This document shows, piece after piece, positions 46,001 to 53,132 of a DNA stretch of 64,000 nt. A program made the position numbers and the translations under genes. The stretch covers positions 1 through 64,000 of the forward strand of contig CAILUI010000452.1 of assembly GCA_903837355.1 (NCBI GenBank), written 5' to 3'. Numbering within the stretch: the first letter of the stretch is position 1; every line of letters starts with the position of its first letter. The stretch comes from an uncultured Victivallales bacterium. GTDB taxonomy: Bacteria > Verrucomicrobiota > Lentisphaeria > Oligosphaerales > JAFGRS01. The notes under the pieces are model-generated. The model did no database searches. It was not told where the DNA came from and was given only the letters and a program-made list of their open reading frames with translations.

Positions 46001-46438
46001 CTGCAGGTGGCCGCGGCCGGGGGGCTGCAGCCAGACCTCGACGCCCTCCATATCGCTGCCGAAGGCGATACCGTAGCCCGTCCCACCGCCCCGCAACTGC
46101 AGCGCTTTCTGCTTGGAGATGAAAGCGATGTAGAGGTTCTCCTCGTCGAAACCCAGCATAATCTCGGTCTGACGTTCGGCCTGTTTGCCGGTTCCCAACT
46201 CGAAGAAGCCGGTGGTGCCCGAAGCGCTCGCCCACTCCCCCTCGCGGATGACTCCGTCCAGCAGCGGGGCGGTGTTCAGGCGCGTGATGGTGATGAGGGG
46301 AGTTCCTGGCGTCGCGGCGGCCGGGGCCAGCGGATCCTGAGCGGGCAAGGCCTGCGGCAGGAGCAGCAGCGCGGCCACGAGGAAGGCGGCAGTCGCGCGC
46401 CTTCCGGTGCGGTTGATGGTCGGGTCCCACAAGCTCAT
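43073..46438 (-). CDS. Secreted CBM9-like + DUF6067-like multidomain glycosidase
   Basis: The 1121-residue precursor has a signal peptide (~14-33, cleaved at LPAQ). A CBM9/DOMON-like module spans ~45-250 (LLDGVIREGEW, then WTGEIAIPFAAI, then TWAPLQSGFADAKAFG). Middle sandwiches lead to a C-terminal TIM barrel (~750-1080). That barrel has YFYQTTPLKP, LGFDGVYTDATAV with an Asp at the strand end, HGEELVQEELDHY and a closing beta domain, matching DUF6067-like proteins and the gene at 39157. The ATG at 46438 is chosen because the upstream extension adds a second unrelated hydrophobic stretch. It is probably co-transcribed with the broken gene upstream (62-base gap). Confidence 0.8.
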   Translation of the reverse strand: MSLWDPTINRTGRRATAAFLVAALLLLPQALPAQDPLAPAAATPGTPLITITRLNTAPLLDGVIREGEWASASGTTGFFELGTGKQAERQTEIMLGFDEENLYIAFISKQKALQLRGGGTGYGIAFGSDMEGVEVWLQPPGRGHLQWLGVPAGGTLDSSADPAQNGWSKTVRFASRVEDSGEMMGGTLTLGKKIWTGEIAIPFAAIGVTAPADGDLWRLNVCRDFSVSTGQARLAADWTTWAPLQSGFADAKAFGYAQFQRQAPFFRLQSLGDLRNGNIDLQGASGGTVSVQTRVALDGAPDQRLAEASTALAGAGPFQIRDSIKSATTGISRMRLSVRAQDAARGTLLAQAEIPIELRPAFWIQSRLFYGAHRLEVDVDASRSANLPPAGTIEVGIWNAVAPQALVSANAPLDAAKLSFPVSLDVAGIAAGEYALKGFIRNPQGEPVATTTEALHIPERPAWLGNQLGVSDEVPPPFTAVAVDGQKVAVVLRQYTLADSGLPAQVVSLGKDVLAAPATLTTIVGGKLESWTFAPLAKQAQSPREVVWSVSGNSESLALKGTITVEFDGLGLWDVTLTPRGTVAVDQLFLEFPIRRETALFAKGDGSVVASLMQDPFTRAPGREDVVTLGNRVTEWGSWSYSRTGWIWPEKFCNEIYVGSDLRGFSIMTETDENLFGTRYAEFSSLAGAAVVTLRINLISASTTIDKPLAYKYFYQTTPLKPEPRDPKTWHVGFDPSSVYTSQIPGYASAEGRQFLSALYIGQAYYDLKPDGYPRWVHTPEESVAGLRYFQSLGPKIVHNLWYAAIAAELPEYQMFGSEWDALPKYGWPTPQANLTSACLYSTYQDFFIWCTERIVNDLGFDGVYTDATAVPCRNEVHGCGYLGRDGKRHATLNLLATRNFAKRMYTILKSDRRDRLNFAHSGESTSAAAFVDIRTHGEELVQEELDHYRRLSPDYFRAKYAQNEYGVPYTFYAVFHYKWRAVGEPVPVNEILMMCLVHRITFGLAYNLEMLPVWKVFDPWWTAATFIPYWREDCPSTTADPLNVLASTFLQADQKQALIVVSNWSYQPVQTTLTLDWAKLGFGPAPIQLIDVPTGNATALAGATPTLAIPARDYRVLLVK

Positions 46439-46500
46439 CTTCTGGTCATCCCTTGAACGGTCGGCCTGGCGGGGCATGGCAAGCAGGCAAACTAGACCCG

Positions 46501-47548
46501 CTACCGGCAACAGGCAAGGGCCAAGCCCGAGAACTCGTAGTCGGCGTACTCGCGGAGGATCTCCAGGGCGGCGCGGTCAGGGTCCCAGTAGAACTGACTG
46601 GCGATGGCCTTGTTGATACCCTCGTAGATGCCCTCGCTGTAGGGGAAGCCCCCTCTGACCACGGCCTTGGCCTGGTCCCAGAGGCGCTGCAAGCGTGCGG
46701 GCAGGGGGTGCGCACCGCAGCCTCCCCAGGGCCAGTTGCCCCACATGCTGATCTCGGGGAAGTTGATCAGGGGCAGGTTCCCGGGCACGCCCGTGTCCAA
46801 GGGGTAGCGCGGAAAGTCCTCGTGCGCATCCGCGAGGATGACGTCCGCCCAGCCGCCGTCGCTGGCCAGGGCCTCGGTCAAGGCCTGCCACTCGCCTTCC
46901 GGAGGGGTATCGAAGGTCCACGTGGAGAGGATGATCTTGAGGTTCGGCAGAACGGCACGGCCGGCGGCGGCGATGTCCCGCGACATGCGGATGAAGCCAT
47001 TGCCGCCCCAGGGGCGGCAGCGCTCGCAGGCGCAGCCGCCTTCGTCGTAAGGCCAGATGCAGATATAGTCCAGCCCGACCTCAGCGAGTTGCTCGAGCAA
47101 CGCACGGGTCGTCTGCAGGATCAGGTCACGGCCACCGGCCAGGCTGGGGCAGACCGTGGTCCCGGAGTTGCCGTGGCGTCCGGACGGATCTGGCAGCGGG
47201 GTCGCGCGCAGTTCGGCAGGGGCCGAGTTGAAGAGGACGTTGCCGACCCCGATCACGGTCTCCAGGCCGAGATCCTTGGCGGCCCGGAAGAGCCGGCGGA
47301 CCTGCGCCGAGCTGCCGACCACGCGCCGAGCCGCCGACCACGCGCACCGCCGAGCCCACCGTCTCGATGCAGAACGCCTCGGGCGGCAGGTGATTCGCCG
47401 TGGCCAGGATCACCTGCGCGTCGTTGCCCTGCGTCTCGACCACCGGCCCCGCGCCGCGCTGCTGAAGGCGGTCCTGCAGGATGGCGAAAGCCCGGCGGAC
47501 CTGCCGGTCGCCGCCGGCCTCAAGGTTGACCGTTATCTGATCCGTCAT
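46501..47548 (-). pseudogene. Frameshifted DUF4838/GH67N-like glycosidase
   Basis: Two minus-strand frames form one gene. The N-terminal part (from 47548, MTDQITVNLEAG...) looks like a GH67N/GH20b domain ending AVRVVGGSAR. The C-terminal part resembles a DUF4838-type barrel with WPYDEGGCACERC and WGGNGFIRMS. They are split by a 19-bp tandem duplication at 47308-47345. Removing one copy gives a continuous reading VVGGSAQVRRLFRAAKDLG and a 342-residue protein. That is short for the family, so a deletion may also have occurred. No signal peptide is visible. Alternatives are an assembly error or programmed frameshifting, but no slippery heptamer is seen. Confidence 0.78.
47308..47345. repeat. 19-bp imperfect tandem duplication
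   Basis: Two adjacent 19-base copies (CGAGCTGCCGACCACGCGC and the same with one T-to-C change) lie inside the broken glycosidase gene. Nineteen is not a multiple of three, so the duplication shifts the reading frame. Confidence 0.92.
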
Positions 47549-47608
47549 GACCGTCTTTCCCCCCGAACCCCTCAGCGCTGCAGCCCCTCCACCGGCGCCG
47601 GCCTGACG

Positions 47609-48544
47609 TCAGGGGGAAGGGCGCGCGGGCAGCGTGGCCAGGGCCTGCCGCAGTTCGTCAACCGGCGTCTCCGCGTCCCAGAAACGCACGACCTTACCGT
47701 CGTTCAGGATGTAAACGCGCGGCGGGGCCTCGCCGATGTGCTCGAAGAATTGCGCCGGGTCCAGGCGGATCGACGGGACCCCGAAGGTGTCGGTCTCGGC
47801 CTGGAACGCGGTGACCGCGCTCTCCTCCTCGAAGAACACGGCGTACACCGCCGTCAGACTGCGGAGTTCGAGCAGGGCTTTGGACGAGGCCTTGCAGTGT
47901 TCGCAGGTCGCACTGAAGAAGGCCAGCACGCTGACGCCTTGGTTCAGCGGCTTCGGCGCGTCGGGGAAGGCCGGGAAGGCGGCGAAGGGCAGCGCCGCTG
48001 GCGGGGCCGCCTTGAGCGGCGGGCGCAGGACCAGGACCGCGGCGACGCTGACCGCGATCACCAGCAGCGGCTGCCAGAGCTGACGGAGGACGAGCGGCTG
48101 GCGCCGGTGGAATCGATACGCGCCCGCACAGACGGGCAGCAGGAGCAGGTTCTTGAGCAGGGCCGCGCGCGGCCCCATCTTCAGCCACAGCCCGAAGCAG
48201 CCGCAGTTCTCCTGGGCGGGATCCAGCGTCAGCAGGTAGACGCCGAAGCCGGCGAGCATCAGCATGGTGGCCGGCAGGAAGAGCCAGCGCCGACCGTAGG
48301 GCAGGATCAGGCCAACCCCCAGGGCGATCTCGGCGGCCAGCAGCAGCCGGGCGAGGAGCTGGATTCCCAGCGGGGAGTCCTGGGCCTGGATGCGGAAGAA
48401 GGCCATGATGTCCTTCTCCAGCGGTCGCAGGTAGTCGAACTTGGCGACGGCCGCCACCAGGAAGATCGCCCCGACGACCACAGAGGCCGCCACGGCCCAC
48501 GGGTGGTAGCGCTCCGTTCGTGAATCCGTCCAGCCTTGGAACAC
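47609..48544 (-). CDS. MauE/DoxX-like membrane protein fused to a thioredoxin-like domain
   Basis: The 311-residue inner-membrane protein has four MauE/DoxX-type helices (~17-36, 60-82, 88-107, 126-143) with a CGC pair at 114-116. A fifth helix (~160-173) leads to a thioredoxin-like domain with CEHC (214-217) facing the periplasm. MauE-type proteins pass reducing power or help form disulfides or quinone cofactors in periplasmic proteins. The start is GTG at 48544, with AGGAAAGGG upstream. A longer frame to 48625 would overlap the upstream gene and is rejected. It begins 29 bases after the di-haem/SUMF1 gene, so the two are probably co-expressed. Confidence 0.85.
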   Translation of the reverse strand: MFQGWTDSRTERYHPWAVAASVVVGAIFLVAAVAKFDYLRPLEKDIMAFFRIQAQDSPLGIQLLARLLLAAEIALGVGLILPYGRRWLFLPATMLMLAGFGVYLLTLDPAQENCGCFGLWLKMGPRAALLKNLLLLPVCAGAYRFHRRQPLVLRQLWQPLLVIAVSVAAVLVLRPPLKAAPPAALPFAAFPAFPDAPKPLNQGVSVLAFFSATCEHCKASSKALLELRSLTAVYAVFFEEESAVTAFQAETDTFGVPSIRLDPAQFFEHIGEAPPRVYILNDGKVVRFWDAETPVDELRQALATLPARPSP

Positions 48545-48573
48545 GCTTCGTCCCTTTCCTCGTTTCGCAGCCA

Positions 48574-51500
48574 CTACTCCGCGGTACAGACGACCCGGAA
48601 GCCGACGTTGAAGACACGCTGCCACGGCGCATAGCTCAGGCGGCAGCCTGAGCGCGCCAGGCTGGCAGACTGCTGCCAGGAGCCACCGCGGACGATCTTC
48701 CGGGAGGCGGCATCGACGTGCCGCGGGTCATCGGCACGGAAGGGGTACGGCAGATCGGCGCTGGCCGTCCACTCGGCGGCGTTGCCGTGCAGGTCGTAGA
48801 GGCCCCAGGGGTTGGGCTGGTATGACCCGACCGGGGCAGCGACGGCGTGCCGGTCGTCGGCCGTTTCGACGGCGAAGAACGGCTTGACCTTCTCCATCGC
48901 GGCCAGCCGGCCGAGGTCGAGCAGCGCCGAATCGGCCAGGTTCGCGAAAGCCGGGAAGTCGCCGGCGGCAGCGCCGAAGCTCCAGGCGCCGTCGCTGCCG
49001 GCTCGGCACGCCCACTCCCATTGTGCCTCGGTGGGCAGCGAGAACGTCCGTCCGCTCTGCTGCGACAGCCAGGCGCAGAACGCGACGGCCTCCTGCCACG
49101 AGACGCGGCAGACCGGTTGGCGGGGCTGGTTCAGCGCCGCGAAGTGGCCTGGATTCCACTTCAGCCAGAGCATCGGTTCAGAGCCGCTGTCGTGGGCCGG
49201 AGAGAAGCGCTGGAACTGCTCATTGGTGACCTCGAAAGCGCCGATCCAGAACGGCCGGTCGACCGTGGCGACGTGGCGCGGTTGTGCGTTGGACGCGCCG
49301 CCGTGGTCGCCCATGGCGACGTCCCCAGCGGGGAGGCGCACCAGGTCCAGGCTGATACTGGCGCCGAGGTCAAGGCTCAGGCGCGTAGGCGTGCCGGCGG
49401 CGGTCTGGCGCCGCTGTGCCTCGGCAGGGTCAAAGGGCCAGCCGTCCGGCGCGACGAATTCGGCGGGCGGCGCCGCGGGCGGCGGCAGCCGCGGGGTCAC
49501 CGGCGCCGGCGGCGCCGCGGGAATCGCCTCGGGGTCGACGTCGACCCCGCCGTAGCGGCGCGCCATCTCCAGACGGCGCTGGCGGAAGTGCTGGATTTCG
49601 CTGACGGCTGAGGGTCGCAGCCCGCTCGCGAAGAACGCAGTCGGCTGGCGCAGGTACTGCTCGCGGTTGCGGACCGTGGGGATCTCCAGCCAGGTCCCGT
49701 AGGCGGGGGCGTTCAGATCGATCCACGTCACCAGCCGATCCCAGCCCTCGTCATCGAGCTGGACGCCGTGGTGGCCCATGCGGAGGATCTGCACCAGGGG
49801 GCTGGTGTCGGCGTGGTAGTCGGCGACAGGGATCACGCTTGGCCCTTCCAGGCCGGGGCTGCGGACGAAGCGCCGCAGTTCGTAGAACGCGGGCGGGAAC
49901 GGGAACGGCGACAGCGGCAGGCTGCGCGGTTCAGCGCGCCGCAGGTCGGCGATCACGGCGCCACCAGGCTGAGCTTGGCCGTTGTGACAGCCGACGCAGT
50001 AGGTGTCCAGCACCGGCTGTACCTCGCGGTCCCAACTGAAGCCGCGTACCGGGCCGCGCCAGGGCGTGATCGGCTGCGGCAGCCCCGTCGGGACGCCGGA
50101 CGGCAGGCGCGGCGGGGCGGCGTTGGCGTGTTCGTGGCAGCCGACGCAGGTGACGGCTTCACCGGGCATGGCGGTGAACCAACTGCGCATCAGCTGCACG
50201 GCCTTGCCCTCGGCATCCAGCGGCTGGATCGCGATCGGCAGGTTGGCTGGAACGGTGAAGTACGCCGAGCCCTCGGCAGAGACCGGGACGGTGCCCAGCA
50301 CCCGCCGCACGTCCCAGGGTCCGTCCATGCCCACGTAGTCCTCGATGCCCGAGGTGCCGTAGTAGTTGAAGTGGTAGGTGAACAGCCGGAGCGTCCGCAC
50401 CGTGCCGCGCGGAATGCCCTGCAGGCCGCTACCGACGTAGATGTCCTGCAGGCGAACAGTCGCCTCGTCGCTAGCCAGGTCGACGCGCTCGGGAATGACC
50501 GGCGGCCGCGGGGTGGCGCGCACGGGAATCGGCTCGAACAGGACGCAGTCCGGCTCCTCGCGCAGCAGGAGCAGGTTATCGAAGGTGTCGACCAGATAGA
50601 TGCCCCAGGCCGACTGGGCATTCGGCTGGCAGGCGGCCAGGAAGTACGTGTCGCTCAAGGGATAGGGGTGAAGGAACTTCGGCCAGGAGGCATCGACGAG
50701 GTTATCGACCATCTTGGCCTCGACGGGCTGGCCACGCCCGGGCAGGCGCTGCACGACGCCCTCCGCCTGCCGCCGGCCCTTGGCCACGTCGAAGACGACC
50801 AACTCCCCGGCGCGCGCGGTGCCGTGGTGCCCGGTGACGATGGCCACGAACTGCGTCGGACGAGCGGGGATGGGCCGTGCGTAGAAGATGCGGTTGGGCC
50901 AGAAGCTGCCGCTGGCATAGTGCGCCCGCTGTCCGGTTCCATCGGGATTCATCGTCATCAGTCGTCCGGTGAAGGCATGGGCGATATCGGTGTACTCCCA
51001 GCGCGTGTAGAGGATGCGGCCGTCGGCCAGGATCGAGGGGTAGAAGTTGTGGTCCTGATCGAAGCACAGCCGGCGCATGCCGGAGCCGTCGGGATTCATG
51101 ACGCAGAAGTTGGCCACTTCGTCGCAGCGCCGTTCGCAGGGGACCGACTGGAAGCAGACCGACGAGGCGAAGAGAATGCGCTCGTCGGGCAGGTAGCAGG
51201 AGTCGTAGTTGTCGACGTCGTCCTCCTCGCCGCGTGTCACCTGGCGCAGGCCCTGTCCGTCGACTCCCACCTCGAAGATCTGCCAGCGCCCATGGCTGCC
51301 CACGGACGAGAAGAGCAGCCGTTCCGCGCCGAAGTGCAGCCGCAGGTCGCCGACGAAGACGGGATTGGCGGGGCGATAGAGGGTCGTGAGCTTCCCGTCC
51401 GGGCGGAGCGGCGAGAGGGTGGCGATTTCGTTGTCGAAGGCGATTTCGCGCAGGTAGCTATTTCCCTGGAAATTGATGGGTAGGCCATTGAGGAAGCCGA

Positions 51501-52941
51501 GGGTGTCGTTACCGACGAAGTTGGCGGCCTCACCGCGGACCCGCGGCGTCGGCGTCTTCTGGGCGGCGTCGGCGCGTTTCACCAGCAGGAGCCGGTCGAA
51601 GTCCAGCAGCGGGTTGGCCAGCAAGGCGTCGGCACGCACCGCCTCGAAGCGCTCCACGGCGGCGGCCAGCGCTTCCAGGTTGGCGGGTCGGCCGGCGTTG
51701 TCGCGGGCCGCCACGACGTCGGCCTCGGCCTCCGCCAGGCGGCGCAGGAACTCGGCGCCCTGCCGGTAGCGGTCGCCGAAGGTTCGCATCAGGTCGACCA
51801 CGGCCAGACGCACGGACAGGGCCTTGGCGTCATCCCAGCGGGCGACGGTGTCAGCGATCTCACGGGAGCGGTAGTAGAGACTGCGCAGCGGTCGCAGGTC
51901 GCCGTCCGGCGGCAGGTTCCCGGCAAGCTGTCGCGCGCGTTCGCTCAGGCCGGCCCGCGTCGCCTCGGCGTAGCGCTTGGCCAGCCCCGCCGGCATGACG
52001 CCCTGGCCGGGTTGTGGCCAGATGCCGTCCTGGCGCTCCCAGGCCATCCCCCGACGTGCGGCGGGCTCGGGGAAATCGCGGCGCAGACGGCGCCAGAGGC
52101 TCTCGTCACGGGCGGCATTGCCCGTGTCGGCAGGGCTCGCCGTCGCGGGGTCCTGCCGGGCAAACTCCTCCAGACTGGCGGCCAGCGTCTCCTGCCAAGT
52201 CGCTTTCTTGCTGTAGTAGGCGGTCGGGCTCGGACCGCTACGCGTCACGCGGCACTCGGCGAAGGAGACCGTGGAGCCGGCGCTCCCCGCGCCCCCGGAA
52301 CTGCCGAGCAGGGCCGGATAGCCGGTCAGCAAGGGATCGAAGCCCGTCCACGAGACCATCCAGTCGGCCGGCTCGGGCTCGCCGTCACGCCAGGCTTTGC
52401 CTTTCAGCTCCCCCGCCAGCTTGCACAGCTTCAGCCAGTACCAGACGCCGGTCTGATAAGGGAACGCGCAGCCGGGCGCCCAGACGACGTAGTCATGGAC
52501 GAACTGCAACTGCCCCCGGTTGAAGGCGAGGTTCAGTCCGTAGCCGGTCTCAGGATCGCAGCACAGACCGACGCCGGCGCGGGCTTGATCGTCGCCCGTC
52601 CAGGTGTCGAGACGGAGCTTGGCGGTCACGGTAATCCCGGCGGACAGGGCCTCCGGATCGTCGGCGACGAGAAGGACCTTGCAGGGATCGTCGAGGCCCG
52701 CCTCCCGTTGCGCGAGCACATCCTGCTGGACGGTCCAGGTACCCCCGATCGCCTTCCACGGGGCGCTGAGAGCGGTGCCCGGGAAAGTGCCGGTGAAGAG
52801 CTCCTGCTCGGCGGCAGCCGCGCGGCACTCGCCACCAGCGCGAACGAGGAGGGCGAAGAGGAGGACTTTGAGCGCCACGGCACCGAGGCCCGTCCGCCAC
52901 GATCGGCGCCCGCTCGCTTGTTCGGTCGGGTTGATCACCAT
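48574..52941 (-). CDS. Di-haem hydrazine-synthase-alpha-like protein fused to a SUMF1 domain
   Basis: The 1455-residue precursor has a signal peptide (~14-42), a laminin-G/DUF1080-like sandwich (~45-240) and a helical segment. A beta-propeller resembles the middle domain of hydrazine synthase alpha (ILADGRILYTRWEY, then MNPDGTGQR). Two c-type haem motifs, both CVGCH, lie near 928 and 981, and a C-terminal SUMF1/formylglycine-generating-enzyme-like domain at ~1195-1455. That domain keeps LPTEAQWEWACRAG, NPWGLYDLHGNAAEW and IVRGGSW. It lacks the catalytic Cys pair after GGSW (the region reads QQSASLARSGC), so sulfatase activation is unlikely. AAGGAGG lies unusually close (about one base) to the ATG at 52941. 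Confidence 0.85.
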   Translation of the reverse strand: MVINPTEQASGRRSWRTGLGAVALKVLLFALLVRAGGECRAAAAEQELFTGTFPGTALSAPWKAIGGTWTVQQDVLAQREAGLDDPCKVLLVADDPEALSAGITVTAKLRLDTWTGDDQARAGVGLCCDPETGYGLNLAFNRGQLQFVHDYVVWAPGCAFPYQTGVWYWLKLCKLAGELKGKAWRDGEPEPADWMVSWTGFDPLLTGYPALLGSSGGAGSAGSTVSFAECRVTRSGPSPTAYYSKKATWQETLAASLEEFARQDPATASPADTGNAARDESLWRRLRRDFPEPAARRGMAWERQDGIWPQPGQGVMPAGLAKRYAEATRAGLSERARQLAGNLPPDGDLRPLRSLYYRSREIADTVARWDDAKALSVRLAVVDLMRTFGDRYRQGAEFLRRLAEAEADVVAARDNAGRPANLEALAAAVERFEAVRADALLANPLLDFDRLLLVKRADAAQKTPTPRVRGEAANFVGNDTLGFLNGLPINFQGNSYLREIAFDNEIATLSPLRPDGKLTTLYRPANPVFVGDLRLHFGAERLLFSSVGSHGRWQIFEVGVDGQGLRQVTRGEEDDVDNYDSCYLPDERILFASSVCFQSVPCERRCDEVANFCVMNPDGSGMRRLCFDQDHNFYPSILADGRILYTRWEYTDIAHAFTGRLMTMNPDGTGQRAHYASGSFWPNRIFYARPIPARPTQFVAIVTGHHGTARAGELVVFDVAKGRRQAEGVVQRLPGRGQPVEAKMVDNLVDASWPKFLHPYPLSDTYFLAACQPNAQSAWGIYLVDTFDNLLLLREEPDCVLFEPIPVRATPRPPVIPERVDLASDEATVRLQDIYVGSGLQGIPRGTVRTLRLFTYHFNYYGTSGIEDYVGMDGPWDVRRVLGTVPVSAEGSAYFTVPANLPIAIQPLDAEGKAVQLMRSWFTAMPGEAVTCVGCHEHANAAPPRLPSGVPTGLPQPITPWRGPVRGFSWDREVQPVLDTYCVGCHNGQAQPGGAVIADLRRAEPRSLPLSPFPFPPAFYELRRFVRSPGLEGPSVIPVADYHADTSPLVQILRMGHHGVQLDDEGWDRLVTWIDLNAPAYGTWLEIPTVRNREQYLRQPTAFFASGLRPSAVSEIQHFRQRRLEMARRYGGVDVDPEAIPAAPPAPVTPRLPPPAAPPAEFVAPDGWPFDPAEAQRRQTAAGTPTRLSLDLGASISLDLVRLPAGDVAMGDHGGASNAQPRHVATVDRPFWIGAFEVTNEQFQRFSPAHDSGSEPMLWLKWNPGHFAALNQPRQPVCRVSWQEAVAFCAWLSQQSGRTFSLPTEAQWEWACRAGSDGAWSFGAAAGDFPAFANLADSALLDLGRLAAMEKVKPFFAVETADDRHAVAAPVGSYQPNPWGLYDLHGNAAEWTASADLPYPFRADDPRHVDAASRKIVRGGSWQQSASLARSGCRLSYAPWQRVFNVGFRVVCTAE

Positions 52942-53132
52942 GCCTCCTTGACTCTTCCGTAAGGATAGCCCCCGGCGCGGTCGATGCAACACCTCTGTCA
53001 CTCCCCAGCGCGCCTGGCGCAACCGCCGGGCGGCGGCTATCTTCTGGGGCCGGCGGCGTGCTGGCCCCGGCGCGGCCAGGTCGTCGTGCAGCAGCGTGGA
53101 GGGGCCCCTTTTTCCAGGTAGAGAGAGCACTT

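Noticed and set aside
47156..48523. 455-codon plus-strand open frame
   Set aside because: It is antisense to the broken glycosidase and MauE-thioredoxin genes, and is Arg/Gln/Glu-rich.
48574..49400. SUMF1 domain as the activator of the sulfatase at 7706
   Set aside because: The catalytic cysteines are absent and the domain is secreted as part of a di-haem protein far from the sulfatase gene.
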